Shown here: piece after piece, positions 25,840 to 35,343 of the stretch
How positions within the stretch are numbered: position 1 is the stretch's first letter
Layout of the letters: every line of letters begins with the position of its first letter
Assembly: GCA_025351345.1 (NCBI GenBank)
Contig: JANXWB010000094.1
Coordinates: 1 to 64,000 of the forward strand
DNA: 64,000 nucleotides
Origin: Synechococcales cyanobacterium GL140_1_metabat_312
GTDB taxonomy: Bacteria; Cyanobacteriota; Cyanobacteriia; Leptolyngbyales; Leptolyngbyaceae
Reading direction: 5' to 3'
Program-made: the position numbers and the translations under genes
The notes under the pieces: model-generated
Database searches by the model: none
What the model was told of the DNA's origin: nothing
Seen by the model: only the letters and a program-made list of their open reading frames with translations

Positions 25840-27903
25840 TTAGTCTATTGCCTCGTAGTCCGCTGTAACGGTCGGATCTTCATCAAAATTATTGCCTCCG
25901 AAAGGATTTCCATCTTTCTCTCCGAAAGGATTCAAATCAACCCGAACCGTTTCATCCTGATCCGTGTCTAAATCCTTTAGGTCAAATGCAAAGGGGTCGT
26001 TAGTGGCTGGTGCCGTAGTGGCTGATGCAGCAGTGGGCGCAGCTTGTGACTTAGGTGGGGTTGGTGGTGTGGCTGGTGCTGACGATGCGCTTGGATCTTT
26101 TTGGTAAACCGCCGATCCAAAGGCATACAGTACTTGTTGCATTGCTTCTAACTGGGACTTGAATTCCCTAAGAGAAATTTTTGAATCTCCGATCGAAGCC
26201 CGCAGAACAGCAACCTTTGTCGCTGCATCTAGCTTTAGATCTTGGCTCAGGGAGTCACCATTGTCTCGAAGAATATTTTCGTACTGATATAAAATAGTTT
26301 CAGCTCCATTCTTGAGTTCAACCAACTCACGGCGTTGACCATCCTCTTCACCAAATAGTTCTGCTTCCTTACGCATCCGCTCAACTTCATTGATATTGAG
26401 TCCACCGCTGTTGGTGATCTCGATGCTTTGTTCGCTACCCGTGCCCTTGTCTCGGGCGGATACTTTTAGAATTCCATCGGCATTAATTTCAAAGGAAACC
26501 TCAATTTGAGGAACCCCACGAGGTGCCGGAGGAATGCCCGTAAGTTGGAACTTGCCAAGGCTTTTATTGTCTCGTGCCATAGCCCGTTCACCCTGAAGCG
26601 GATGAATTTCTACAGACGTTTGCCCATCCGTTGCGGTGGAAAAGACTTGGGTTCTGCTGCTCGGGATAGTGGTGTTACGTTCGATCACTTTCGTAAAGAC
26701 TTCGCCCAAGGTTTCAATCCCCAATGACAATGGTGTCACATCTAGCAACAGCACGTCTTTAACTTCACCCCCTAAGACTCCCGCTTGGATGGCTGCACCC
26801 AAGGCAACGGCTTCATCTGGGTTGACCGACTTGTCTGGCGTTTTGCCATTACAGAAAACTTTGAGCGCTTCCTGCACGGCTGGAATTCGGGTTGAGCCGC
26901 CCACAAGAAGAATCCGATCAAGTTCATCAACCCCCATGCCTGCATCTTTGATCGCTTGGGCCATGGGTTCTATGGTTCCTTGGACCAGTTTTGCCACTAG
27001 TTCTTCAAATTTGGCACGGGTCAACTCCACTTCTAGATGCTTAGGCCCAGAGGCGTCTGCTGTGATGAAGGGTAGGTTGATGGAAGTACTCAGGGTGCCA
27101 GATAGTTCAATCTTGGCGCGTTCAGCCGCTTCTCTCAATCGCTGTAGAGCCATTTTATCGCTGGATAGATCAATTCCATCCTGCTGTTTGAAGGTGTCAG
27201 TAAGCCAGCGCACAACTGCCGCATCGAAATCGTCGCCGCCGAGATGGTTGTTCCCGGAGGTCGCTTTTACTTCAAAAACGCCATCGCCCAATTGAAGAAT
27301 CGACACATCAAAGGTTCCGCCGCCTAAATCAAAAACTAGGATGGTCTGCTCTTGATCTAGCTTGTCCATCCCGTAGGCTAGGGCGGCAGCAGTTGGCTCA
27401 TTGATGATCCGCAAAACTTCGAGACCCGCTATTGTCCCGGCATCTTTGGTGGCTTGACGTTGGGCATCGCTGAAATAAGCTGGGACCGTGATTACTGCTT
27501 GACTAACCGTTTCGCCGAGATAACTTTCTGCATCCTGCTTCAGTTTTTGCAGCACCATGGCCGAAATTTCTTGTGGCGTATAGTTCTTACCACGAATGCC
27601 TACATCAACAGTGGCATCTCGACCTTGTACGCACTTGTAAGGTACGCGAGTCCGCTCTTCAATGGTGTCTTCCCACCGCCGACCAATGAAGCGCTTAATG
27701 CTAAAGACAGTATTTTCTGCATTGGTGACAGCCTGACGTTTCGCCAGTTGTCCCACAAGCCGATCGCCCGCCTTGCCAAAACCAACAATACTGGGCGTTG
27801 TCCGTCCGCCTTCCGAATTAGCAATCACCGTGGCTTGTCCGCCCTCAAGGACCGCAACACAACTGTTGGTGGTGCCCAAATCAATACCAATAACTTTTCC
27901 CAT
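25840..27903 (-). CDS. dnaK: chaperone DnaK (Hsp70)
   Basis: An ATP-driven chaperone of 687 residues. The ATPase begins [20 protein letters not shown], with the phosphate-2 motif [13 protein letters not shown] and the adenosine motif [13 protein letters not shown]. The substrate-binding domain follows ([15 protein letters not shown]). The C-terminal linker after about residue 600 is rich in Ala/Pro/Thr ([18 protein letters not shown]), followed by an acidic end. The linkage to grpE and dnaJ fits the cyanobacterial DnaK2-type copy. No CIRCE operator (TTAGCACTC-N9-GAGTGCTAA) was found upstream. A gap of about 190 bp separates it from grpE. Confidence 0.98.
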   Translation of the reverse strand: MGKVIGIDLGTTNSCVAVLEGGQATVIANSEGGRTTPSIVGFGKAGDRLVGQLAKRQAVTNAENTVFSIKRFIGRRWEDTIEERTRVPYKCVQGRDATVDVGIRGKNYTPQEISAMVLQKLKQDAESYLGETVSQAVITVPAYFSDAQRQATKDAGTIAGLEVLRIINEPTAAALAYGMDKLDQEQTILVFDLGGGTFDVSILQLGDGVFEVKATSGNNHLGGDDFDAAVVRWLTDTFKQQDGIDLSSDKMALQRLREAAERAKIELSGTLSTSINLPFITADASGPKHLEVELTRAKFEELVAKLVQGTIEPMAQAIKDAGMGVDELDRILLVGGSTRIPAVQEALKVFCNGKTPDKSVNPDEAVALGAAIQAGVLGGEVKDVLLLDVTPLSLGIETLGEVFTKVIERNTTIPSSRTQVFSTATDGQTSVEIHPLQGERAMARDNKSLGKFQLTGIPPAPRGVPQIEVSFEINADGILKVSARDKGTGSEQSIEITNSGGLNINEVERMRKEAELFGEEDGQRRELVELKNGAETILYQYENILRDNGDSLSQDLKLDAATKVAVLRASIGDSKISLREFKSQLEAMQQVLYAFGSAVYQKDPSASSAPATPPTPPKSQAAPTAASATTAPATNDPFAFDLKDLDTDQDETVRVDLNPFGEKDGNPFGGNNFDEDPTVTADYEAID

Positions 27904-28094
27904 AACAGTTTTTTAGGCGTAGGTAATAAGGCATGAAGCCAAGGTGAATATCTAAATTGAGCTTAGGTAAAATCAATTATCAAGCTCAATGTAGCAGGAG
28001 ATCACGAATGATTGTGAAGTCTCCCACTACACAATATTCCTCAACTCTTGACAATTTCTAACAAATGACCTTAATCATTTTTCAAGTTTTGATC

Positions 28095-28790
28095 TTAGTC
28101 TTGCGTAGACGAGGTTTCATCCTTTTCGGGTGCAGCCGCAACTTGAACTTGAGCATGGCGCAATACCCGATCGCCCATCATGTAGCCTCGCACAAGTTCA
28201 GCCATAACGGTTCCTTCCGGATACTCGGAGGTCGGTTGACGCAATAGGGCTTCATGGAGGTTAGGGTCAAATTGCTTGTCTTTTGCGTTCATGGGAGAGA
28301 CTCCAATCCGCTTTAGGCGGCCCACCATGTCTTTGTAAATCCCTTGATAGCTGTTGTGGACAGCAGTTTCAGCATCACTTTCGACTTTGAGCTGCGATCG
28401 GGCACGTTCAAAATTGTCAACAACGGCCAGCAATTCGGTGAGAGTCGAGATCTTGACTTGAACTTCCAGTCCTTCCTTTTCCTGCTGAGTTCGTCTGCGG
28501 AAGTTTTCAAAATCTGCGGCTAATCGGAGATATTGGCCTTTGGAGTCTTCATTTTGGCCTTTAAGAGCTTCACATTCACGCTCTTTTGAAGCATAGGACG
28601 ATCGTAATTCCATGAATGCCGCTTCATAGTCCGTCGTTTCCTCAAGCTCATCTTGAGTTGAAGCCACAGACGCATTTGCCGTCACAGTCTCGGAACTTAG
28701 ATGCGGCTCAAGCCCAGACTGGATGACCTGATCAGCTTGGGGATCGTCTAAGAGTTCTTCTACCGATTCAACTTGCTGCTCTTCACCCAT
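28095..28790 (-). CDS. grpE: nucleotide exchange factor GrpE
   Basis: A homodimeric exchange factor of 231 residues that releases ADP from DnaK. It has an acidic, low-complexity N-terminus (MGEEQQVESVEELLDDPQAD), a long coiled coil with YLRLAADFENFRRRTQQEKE, and the C-terminal beta-domain text FDPNLHEALLRQPTSEYPEG with GYMMGDRVLRHAQVQV. It is the first gene of the leftward chaperone cluster and is divergent from pilB, sharing a 189-bp upstream region. No CIRCE-type operator is visible there. Confidence 0.96.
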   Translation of the reverse strand: MGEEQQVESVEELLDDPQADQVIQSGLEPHLSSETVTANASVASTQDELEETTDYEAAFMELRSSYASKERECEALKGQNEDSKGQYLRLAADFENFRRRTQQEKEGLEVQVKISTLTELLAVVDNFERARSQLKVESDAETAVHNSYQGIYKDMVGRLKRIGVSPMNAKDKQFDPNLHEALLRQPTSEYPEGTVMAELVRGYMMGDRVLRHAQVQVAAAPEKDETSSTQD

Positions 28791-28979
28791 GATTATATTC
28801 CCCCATTATTAATTAGAATTGTTCTCACACTTCTCCATTGTGCCCGATCGAGGTGGAGGTTGAAAAACCTTTCTAGAACCTTTCCGATCATAAGAACGGA
28901 TCTTTCTGGAGAAATTGGGGCAATATTTAAGAGATAAGCAGAGCAGCACCCATCCCCACTCACTCGATTCCACCAAATT

Positions 28980-30971
28980 ATGACGAACTCTTCATTCCCG
29001 CGTCGTGCGCTGGCTGTTCAAAACAACCTGTCTCCGTTTGGCAATAAGCTTGTCCAAGCGGGTTACGCCAGTCAAGATCAAATCCAGAAGGCACTCGCGG
29101 ATAGTCGTCGTTCGGGTAAACCCCTAACGGAATCCTTGGAGTTGATTACTGGGCAACAACTCTCTCCAGACCTTTTACGCCAGTATAAAAAGCAACAACT
29201 TTTTGAACTTAAGATTCTATACGGTGTCGAATCTCTCGATCCAGAAATTAATCAAATTGCCAACTCCCAAATTGGCCACCTCATTGATACGCTAATTCCG
29301 ATCGATATCTGCCGTCGCTATCAGTTTGTACCCCTTTCCCAGACGGAAAATAGTCTTCTCGTCGCCATGGTCTATCCAGATAATCTGGATGCCCAAGATG
29401 ACCTTAATCGTATTTTACGAGCCAAAAATCTCACCCTTCAGCGGCTTGTTATTACGAGTGAAGATTACAACCGTATAATTTCTCAGTACTTAGATGAACG
29501 GGTTCAGAAGGATCAACATGCTGAGCAACAAGCTCGCGTGGATGTGAAGGCCGAACTCGAAGGTCTAGAAGACTATGCTGAACTTTCCGAAGAGGGGGCT
29601 GATGAAGTTGATCTCGATACGGCGGCTGATGCAGATGCCGCTCCGATCGTGGCCCTAGTCAACAAAATCCTGATCAAAGCGCTACAGCTTGGAGTCTCGG
29701 ATATTCATGTTGAGCCGCAGGAAGAGCAGTTACGAATTCGCTTTCGCAAAGATGGCGTCTTGCAGCAAGCCTTTGATTCTCTGCCTAAGAAAATCATCCC
29801 TGCCGTCACAGCCCGTTTCAAGATCATTTCTCAGCTTGATATTGCTGAACGTCGAGCGCCCCAAGATGGTCGAATTCGTCGGGTTTTCGATGGCCGCAAA
29901 ATTGACTTTCGGGTCAACACTTTGCCCAGTAAACACGGTGAAAAAGTCGTCCTGCGGATTCTCGACAACTCCGTCACCCAGCTGGGTCTTGATAAGCTGA
30001 TTCAAGACAAAGAGTCGCTCGAAACAGTTCAAGAGATGGTCCGTCGTCCCTTTGGCTTGATTTTGGTTACAGGTCCAACAGGTTCGGGAAAAACCACCAC
30101 GCTCTACTCCGCATTAGCCGAACGGAATGATCCGGGGGTCAACATTAGTACTGCCGAAGATCCGATCGAGTACACGCTGCCTGGATTAACCCAAGTGCAA
30201 GTGATTCGGGAAAAAGGAATGGACTTTGCGGCCATCCTGCGGGCGTTCCTTCGTCAAGATCCCGATGTCATTTTGGTGGGAGAAACCCGTGACCGAGAAA
30301 CGGCAAAAACGGCTATTGAAGCAGCATTAACGGGACACTTAGTTCTGACAACGCTCCATACCAACGATGCGGCAGGGGCGATCGCCCGTCTAGATGAAAT
30401 GGGCGTTGAACCGTTTATGGTTTCCGGTGCATTGCTAGGGGTTGTCGCTCAGCGTCTGGTCCGTCGGGTTTGCGATGAATGTCGCATTCCATATACGCCT
30501 ACCCCCGCAGAACTCGGACGTTTTGGCCTTACTACTGCCCGAGATACTCAACTGACTCTCTATCGGGCGAATAGTCTGACCGCTCAACAGATTCAATCGG
30601 CTCGCGCTCAAAATACGCTCTGTGGAAAATGTAGTGGTAGTGGCTATAAAGGCCGTTGTGGTGTGTATGAAGTAATGAAAATTACCGATCGCCTGCAAAC
30701 TATGATTAGCAAAGGAGCACCCAGTGATCAAATCAAAGAGGTCGCGATCGAGGAAGGGATGCAAACGCTGTTGGCCTATAGTCTTAACCTAGTGCGTCAG
30801 GGGATGACGACTCTAGAAGAAGTCGAGCGGGTGACATTCACAGACACTGGGCTAGAGGCTGAAATGCGATCGAAACGGAAAAGTGTTTTAACCTGTCGAA
30901 CTTGTAGTGCAGAGCTAAAGCAAGAATGGCTGGATTGTCCATACTGCTTAACGCCGCGTTTCCAAGACTAA
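28980..30971 (+). CDS. pilB: type IV pilus extension ATPase PilB
   Basis: The hexameric cytoplasmic motor (663 residues) that powers pilus extension and, in cyanobacteria, motility and DNA uptake. The N-terminal MshEN-like domain is at about 25-180. The ATPase core has Walker A GPTGSGKTT near residue 365, the Asp box EDPIEYTLPG, Walker B DPDVILVGETRD and the His box TTLHTNDAAGA. Two C-X2-C zinc motifs are present: CDEC...CGKC, and a terminal pair RTCSAELKQEWLDCPYC, unlike minimal GspE proteins. It is the first gene of the pilB-pilT-pilC row, with 67 bp to pilT. Confidence 0.97.
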   Translation: MTNSSFPRRALAVQNNLSPFGNKLVQAGYASQDQIQKALADSRRSGKPLTESLELITGQQLSPDLLRQYKKQQLFELKILYGVESLDPEINQIANSQIGHLIDTLIPIDICRRYQFVPLSQTENSLLVAMVYPDNLDAQDDLNRILRAKNLTLQRLVITSEDYNRIISQYLDERVQKDQHAEQQARVDVKAELEGLEDYAELSEEGADEVDLDTAADADAAPIVALVNKILIKALQLGVSDIHVEPQEEQLRIRFRKDGVLQQAFDSLPKKIIPAVTARFKIISQLDIAERRAPQDGRIRRVFDGRKIDFRVNTLPSKHGEKVVLRILDNSVTQLGLDKLIQDKESLETVQEMVRRPFGLILVTGPTGSGKTTTLYSALAERNDPGVNISTAEDPIEYTLPGLTQVQVIREKGMDFAAILRAFLRQDPDVILVGETRDRETAKTAIEAALTGHLVLTTLHTNDAAGAIARLDEMGVEPFMVSGALLGVVAQRLVRRVCDECRIPYTPTPAELGRFGLTTARDTQLTLYRANSLTAQQIQSARAQNTLCGKCSGSGYKGRCGVYEVMKITDRLQTMISKGAPSDQIKEVAIEEGMQTLLAYSLNLVRQGMTTLEEVERVTFTDTGLEAEMRSKRKSVLTCRTCSAELKQEWLDCPYCLTPRFQD

Positions 30972-31038
30972 GCGATAAGATTCCTGCAATAGAATCTGAA
31001 ATGTAAAACATTAGTTTAATTCTGATAGGAGACAACGC

Positions 31039-32133
31039 ATGGAATTGATGATTGAAGATTTGATGGAGCAGCTCATTGAAATGGGTGGTTCTGATTTACA
31101 TTTAACAGCCGGACTTGCACCTTATTTCCGAATTAGTGGACATTTGCAACCGATCGGCGATCATGTGTTGAATTCGGAAGAATGCCAACGCTTGATCTTC
31201 AGTATGTTAAACAACACCCAGCGGAAAAACCTAGAGCAAAATTGGGAATTAGACTGTTCCTATGGTGTTCGAGGCTTGGCGAGATTCCGGGTCAATGTTT
31301 ACAAGGACCGAGGTACTTATGCGGCTTGTTTGCGAGCGCTGAGTTCAAAAATCCCTAACTTTGACAAGCTCGGCCTGCCAGATGTCGTGCGTGAAATGTC
31401 TGAAAAACCCCGTGGGTTAATCCTAGTGACGGGACCAACGGGATCCGGTAAAACTACAACCTTGGCTGCGATGATTGACTTGATAAATCGCACCCGAGCA
31501 GAACATATTCTTACGGTTGAGGATCCGATCGAATTTGTCTACGAGCCTATCAAAAGCTTAATTCATCAACGCCAACTTGGTGAGGATACAAAGAGCTTTG
31601 AAAATGCACTTAAAGCGGCTCTCCGAGAAGATCCAGACATCATCTTGGTGGGAGAAATGCGAGATTTGGAGACAATTTCACTCGCTATTAGTGCCGCTGA
31701 AACAGGACACTTAGTATTCGGAACCTTGCATACTAGCTCTGCCTCTCAAACGGTCGATCGGATGATTGATGTGTTTCCGGCAGAACGTCAAACCCAAGTC
31801 CGGGTACAACTTTCTAACTCCTTGGTCGCAGTTTTCAGCCAAACTTTGGTGCAGAAGAAAAACGTCAAACCAGGTGAATACGGTCGAATCATGGCACAAG
31901 AAATCATGATTGTAACTCCAGCTATTTCTAACTTGATTAGAGAAGGAAAAACAGCGCAAATTTATTCAGCCATTCAAACGGGCGGTAAACTTGGGATGCA
32001 GACATTGGAAAAAGTTTTGGCTGACCAATATAAGGCAGGTTTGATTACCTTTGAAGCCGCAGCATCCAAAACCTCACGTCCGGATGAAATGCAGCGATTG
32101 ATTGGTGGAGCGGCGGCAACGGCTGGGCGATAA
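31039..32133 (+). CDS. pilT: type IV pilus retraction ATPase PilT
   Basis: The hexameric motor of 364 residues that drives pilus disassembly and twitching. It opens with a PAS-like N-terminal domain (IEDLMEQLIEMGGSDLHLTA). It has Walker A GPTGSGKTT at about 131-139, Walker B DPDIILVGEMRDLET, the His box FGTLHTSSASQTVDRMID and the AIRNLIRE-type PilT motif, here AISNLIREGK. AGGAG is placed eight bases upstream of the ATG. A strong hairpin lies between its stop and pilC. Confidence 0.97.
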   Translation: MELMIEDLMEQLIEMGGSDLHLTAGLAPYFRISGHLQPIGDHVLNSEECQRLIFSMLNNTQRKNLEQNWELDCSYGVRGLARFRVNVYKDRGTYAACLRALSSKIPNFDKLGLPDVVREMSEKPRGLILVTGPTGSGKTTTLAAMIDLINRTRAEHILTVEDPIEFVYEPIKSLIHQRQLGEDTKSFENALKAALREDPDIILVGEMRDLETISLAISAAETGHLVFGTLHTSSASQTVDRMIDVFPAERQTQVRVQLSNSLVAVFSQTLVQKKNVKPGEYGRIMAQEIMIVTPAISNLIREGKTAQIYSAIQTGGKLGMQTLEKVLADQYKAGLITFEAAASKTSRPDEMQRLIGGAAATAGR

Positions 32134-32164
32134 TGCTTTTTCGTTTCCACCTATTCTATTTTCA

Positions 32165-32222
32165 GAATGCGTTAAATCTTAGATGAATTATCTTAGATAA
32201 AATACTTTTATTTGACGCATTC
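32165..32222. repeat. hairpin with internal direct repeat between pilT and pilC
   Basis: GAATGCGTTAAAT (32165-32177) pairs with ATTTGACGCATTC (32210-32222) over 13 bp with one G-T wobble. The loop contains ATCTTAGAT twice (32176-32184 and 32190-32198). There is no terminal T-tract, so it is more like an mRNA-processing or attenuation structure than a full terminator. It may set pilC levels relative to pilB and pilT (inference). Confidence 0.55.
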
Positions 32223-32296
32223 CATTAGTGTTGACCTTAGCCAATTCAGAAAACCTCAACTATCATTAATCCTGACTCGTAACGGAACCCTAACTC

Positions 32297-33517
32297 ATGC
32301 CAACCTTTGTCGCCCGCGTTCGAGATTCGCAAGGAACTCTTGTTAAACAAAAGATTACCGCCTCTACCCTCGCTGAGGCCCGATCGAATCTTCGTGATCA
32401 AGGTTTATTCGTCCAGGAACTGAAAGAGAGTGGTGGCGCTATCAGTTTTGATCTGAAAAAGATTCAAACGTCCATGGCGAAAGTTACGGTCAAGGATAAG
32501 GCAATCTTTTCTAGACAGTTCGCGGTGTTGGTGAGCGCTGGAGTTGCTATGGTTCGCGGGTTGGGCGTGTTGTCTGAGCAATGCACAAATCCTAAATTTA
32601 AGCTCGCGCTAACCGCTGTTGGAACTGATATTCAACAAGGGGTCAGCCTATCTGAGGCGATGCGGAAACATCCTCAATCTTTTGACAATCTCTACGTCAG
32701 TATGATTCAGGCTGGGGAAGTCGGTGGGGTTTTGGATGAAGTACTCGATCGATTAGCTAAACTTTTGGAAGATACTGCTCGACTACAAAATCAAATTAAG
32801 TCCGCAATGGCTTATCCAGTGGTCGTGGGTAGCTTGGCTACCATTATCTTTTTGGCGATGACGATTTTCATCATTCCGGTTTTTGCTGGAATTTTTAAGG
32901 AAATCGGGACTGAATTACCTGCCTTCACTCAAGCAATGGTAGACATCAGTGGTTTTTTGAGAAGTCCAAATGTGATCATTCTGATCATTATTGTGCCGTT
33001 AATTGTCTTTGCTTACAACCGCTACTACAGTACTCGTGTAGGCCGCGAAACCATGGACCGCGTGTTTTTGAAAATGCCATTATTTGGTGACTTGATCCAG
33101 AAGACTGCAACGGCTAGATTTTGTAGGACTTTTGGCGCGTTGACCCGATCGGGCGTTCCAATTTTGACTTGTCTTGAAATTGTCCGCGATACGGCTGGTA
33201 ACGTAGTGATTGCAAATGCGGTGGACGAAGCACGGCGCGAGATTCAAACTGGGGGCATGATTAGCCTTGCCCTTCAAAAGGAACAAGTGTTTCCGCCCAT
33301 GGCAATTCAAATGATTAGTATTGGTGAGGAAACCGGAGAACTCGACCAAATGCTGATGAAGGTAGCTGATTTTTATGAAGATGAAGTCGAACAAGCTGTG
33401 AAAGCGCTAACCAGTATTATGGAACCAATCATGATTCTCTTTCTAGGGGGAATGGTGGGTTCAATTTTGTTAGCAATGTATTTACCAATGTTTAAAGTAT
33501 TCGAGAAATTAGGCTAG
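32297..33517 (+). CDS. pilC: type IV pilus inner-membrane platform protein PilC
   Basis: The 406-residue polytopic platform that the PilB and PilT motors turn or push against. It has two T2SSF repeats: the first around FSRQFAVLVSAGVAMVRGLG, the second around FCRTFGALTRSGVPILTCLE. Three membrane helices are visible: VVVGSLATIIFLAMTIFIIP, VIILIIIVPLIVFAYN and the C-terminal IMILFLGGMVGSILLAMYLP. The family motif MIQAGEVGGVLDEVLDRLA is present. It is preceded by a 163-bp gap that contains the hairpin at 32165, and followed after 11 bases by a gene of unknown function. Confidence 0.96.
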   Translation: MPTFVARVRDSQGTLVKQKITASTLAEARSNLRDQGLFVQELKESGGAISFDLKKIQTSMAKVTVKDKAIFSRQFAVLVSAGVAMVRGLGVLSEQCTNPKFKLALTAVGTDIQQGVSLSEAMRKHPQSFDNLYVSMIQAGEVGGVLDEVLDRLAKLLEDTARLQNQIKSAMAYPVVVGSLATIIFLAMTIFIIPVFAGIFKEIGTELPAFTQAMVDISGFLRSPNVIILIIIVPLIVFAYNRYYSTRVGRETMDRVFLKMPLFGDLIQKTATARFCRTFGALTRSGVPILTCLEIVRDTAGNVVIANAVDEARREIQTGGMISLALQKEQVFPPMAIQMISIGEETGELDQMLMKVADFYEDEVEQAVKALTSIMEPIMILFLGGMVGSILLAMYLPMFKVFEKLG

Positions 33518-33528
33518 CGTTCAGAATC

Positions 33529-34158
33529 ATGACTGTCGAGAAAGAAGATTACGAAGAATTGTTGTCGATTTATAGTTCGACGTTGGATGCTATCGAGCTA
33601 CTCCGTTTACATCGTCCATATTTGGAACTCATGCCAAGTATGCGACGATCAGAGGAGAGTTTAATTACAATGCCGCTTCCGATCGTGAAGCTCCGGAAAT
33701 CTCAACCGATGCCTGGGGTTCCATCTGGAGCAATCAACATATCTGAAGCAATGCAACTTCCTTGTGATCTGGCCTTGTTGATGTGTGATCCCGATTGGAA
33801 GATAAAAACTGGGCGCGAAATTTTTGTTTTTATCCATCGTCCCGATGAAGATCTTTCAGATCTGTTGGGACGTTGGCGACAAACGCAAGTTTTACTGACG
33901 AGAGACTATGAATGGATTTTTCCGCTGCGCTATCAGCACATGCTCAATGAAGGCGCAGATAAAATTTACCCGTTATTTGTTCTATTTAATGAGTCTCCTG
34001 AACGAATTAGACGTGGACTAAGTGGTGCTCATTTGCCATTTGTTATTCAAACCACGATCGCAACTCAGGAATCTCTTGCTGTGTTCGACTCGGCTCCAGA
34101 GTATTTAGAGGATCTCTTGATCGAAACTGAAGATCCTTCAGGGCGTGAACTGTCTTAA
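33529..34158 (+). CDS. conserved protein of unknown function in the pil row, 209 aa
   Basis: Not recognised. It starts 11 bases after pilC, so it is very likely in the same transcript. It is a soluble protein without signal peptide or membrane helices. It begins MTVEKEDYEELLSIYSSTLD, has DLALLMCDPDWKIKTGREIF in the middle and an acidic C-terminus. The GREIFVFIHRPDEDL segment looks like a beta-strand core. Its position suggests a role in pilus assembly or motility, but nothing in the sequence itself proves that. Confidence 0.72.
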   Translation: MTVEKEDYEELLSIYSSTLDAIELLRLHRPYLELMPSMRRSEESLITMPLPIVKLRKSQPMPGVPSGAINISEAMQLPCDLALLMCDPDWKIKTGREIFVFIHRPDEDLSDLLGRWRQTQVLLTRDYEWIFPLRYQHMLNEGADKIYPLFVLFNESPERIRRGLSGAHLPFVIQTTIATQESLAVFDSAPEYLEDLLIETEDPSGRELS

Positions 34159-34174
34159 ACGTCTAAAACGATCA

Positions 34175-34642
34175 TTACTTGGACCTGTTTTGTCGCTTCA
34201 GCTTTGCACTCCGCGCCCCAACCACTTTTAATGAAGGGTCACAAGGCATTCCGACAGGCTGCAACATCTGGTATTGCCGTTCATCTTCTAACAGCTTTAG
34301 CTCTTCGTAGGCAACCCAGTGAATGCAATCAACGGGGCAGGTTTCTATTGCTTCTTGAATTAGATCTTGCGAATCCCCATCTTGCCGAATCACTCGCGAT
34401 CGCCCATAATCCGGTTCAATATAAAACGTATTTCGAGCCACATGGGAACAGTACCGACAGCCAATACAGGTTCCCTCATCCACGTAAACTCCACGCTGAG
34501 CTAACAGGCCCCCAAGTTCTGGTTCGTAGCCCGATCGTCCATCTGAAGCTCCCCCTTGAAACCCAAGTTCTGGCTCTAGACCCGATCGTTCAGGAAAATC
34601 AGTGATTTCATTAAACGAAAGTTGTGGAGAGACTTCAGACAT
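34175..34642 (-). CDS. [4Fe-4S] ferredoxin-like protein next to ycf35
   Basis: A 155-residue electron-transfer protein. The cluster ligands are C-X2-C-X2-C in DEGTCIGCRYCSHVARNTF plus a distal CP in EAIETCPVDCIHWV, so one [4Fe-4S] cluster is predicted. The N-terminal 50 residues are atypical, with a repeated SG-x-EPELG motif (SGLEPELG, then SGYEPELG), and the basic C-terminus is ARSAKLKRQNRSK. No partner enzyme is obvious. It is encoded just downstream of ycf35 and a DUF2997 gene on the same strand, an arrangement I recall from other cyanobacteria. Confidence 0.87.
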   Translation of the reverse strand: MSEVSPQLSFNEITDFPERSGLEPELGFQGGASDGRSGYEPELGGLLAQRGVYVDEGTCIGCRYCSHVARNTFYIEPDYGRSRVIRQDGDSQDLIQEAIETCPVDCIHWVAYEELKLLEDERQYQMLQPVGMPCDPSLKVVGARSAKLKRQNRSK

Positions 34643-34677
34643 GACCTCGACACTCCCAAATTGAGCAAAATCTTAGA

Positions 34678-35064
34678 CTAAGCACTCCAACGTTGAAGCA
34701 CAAGCCTAATGGTTCCATCGTCAGATCGCTGCTGTTCAGCTATGTTAAAACCCTGCTGCGATGTTTCCCGAAGGATAGTATTATAGGCGTAGCGCTGAGT
34801 AATTTGCTTTAGAAACCGATCGACTGAACTAGCTTGGTTCCAAAATTGAAGGTCAGTCACCATCTCATGTGACACTCCGTTCCAGATAAAACCGATGTCA
34901 TAGCCATTCTCCTGCTCTATGACAATTTCTGCTGACTCAGTCATGCCTTTATAGCCACGCACAGGGCATGGACCTTCTTTATAATCCATCCCCAAATCTG
35001 AAAGCGTTACTTTCAACATCGGAAGGTTGCGAAGCTGCGTTTTAATTTGGCTAAAATGCGACAT
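34678..35064 (-). CDS. ycf35: Ycf35 / DUF1257 protein
   Basis: A 128-residue protein of the Ycf35 family, also encoded in some algal plastids, with unknown function. It reads MSHFSQIKTQLRNLPMLKVT, then GPCPVRGYKGMTESAEIVI, GYDIGFIWNGVSHEMVTDLQ and ends VLQRWSA. I use the ATG at 35064 (MSHFSQ), the family's usual start; a longer frame up to 35091 adds nine unlikely residues. It sits between the DUF2997 gene (57 bp upstream) and the ferredoxin gene. Confidence 0.92.
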   Translation of the reverse strand: MSHFSQIKTQLRNLPMLKVTLSDLGMDYKEGPCPVRGYKGMTESAEIVIEQENGYDIGFIWNGVSHEMVTDLQFWNQASSVDRFLKQITQRYAYNTILRETSQQGFNIAEQQRSDDGTIRLVLQRWSA

Positions 35065-35121
35065 AACGGTGTAGTTGTGAAGGGTGGACAATATAAAATT
35101 ATCTTAGCGCACAGACCTTGG

Positions 35122-35343
35122 CTACCAGTTGCTTGTGGATGAATCCTGAGCATTATTGGCAACAAACGTGGTCTGTTCCTGATGATGAGCAAAATATTCC
35201 GATGTGGTTTCCTGTTTAAGGACTAAACCAAGCTTGGCTTCGATTGCTGCCGTCACCTCCGCACAAGAAAACCCAGTAATCCCAGTCACTTTTTCTTGAA
35301 CTCGGCCATCAGGATAAATCACAAATTCGAGAGTTTCCATCAT
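35122..35343 (-). CDS. DUF2997 small protein
   Basis: A 73-residue protein starting MMETLEFVIYPDGRVQEKVT and continuing GITGFSCAEVTAAIEAKLG, the pattern of DUF2997, whose members are found next to Ycf35 in cyanobacteria. The start is one of two consecutive ATG codons (35341-35343 or 35338-35340). It contains one cysteine in the conserved segment. No function is known; a partner role for Ycf35 and the ferredoxin is inferred from context. Confidence 0.82.
   Translation of the reverse strand: MMETLEFVIYPDGRVQEKVTGITGFSCAEVTAAIEAKLGLVLKQETTSEYFAHHQEQTTFVANNAQDSSTSNW

Noticed and set aside
26636-27936. Long plus-strand open frames opposite dnaK
   Set aside because: They are antisense to a highly conserved gene and carry no protein family signature; their openness follows from dnaK codon use.
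28791-28979. CIRCE heat-shock operator upstream of grpE
   Set aside because: No TTAGCACTC-N9-GAGTGCTAA or close variant is visible.
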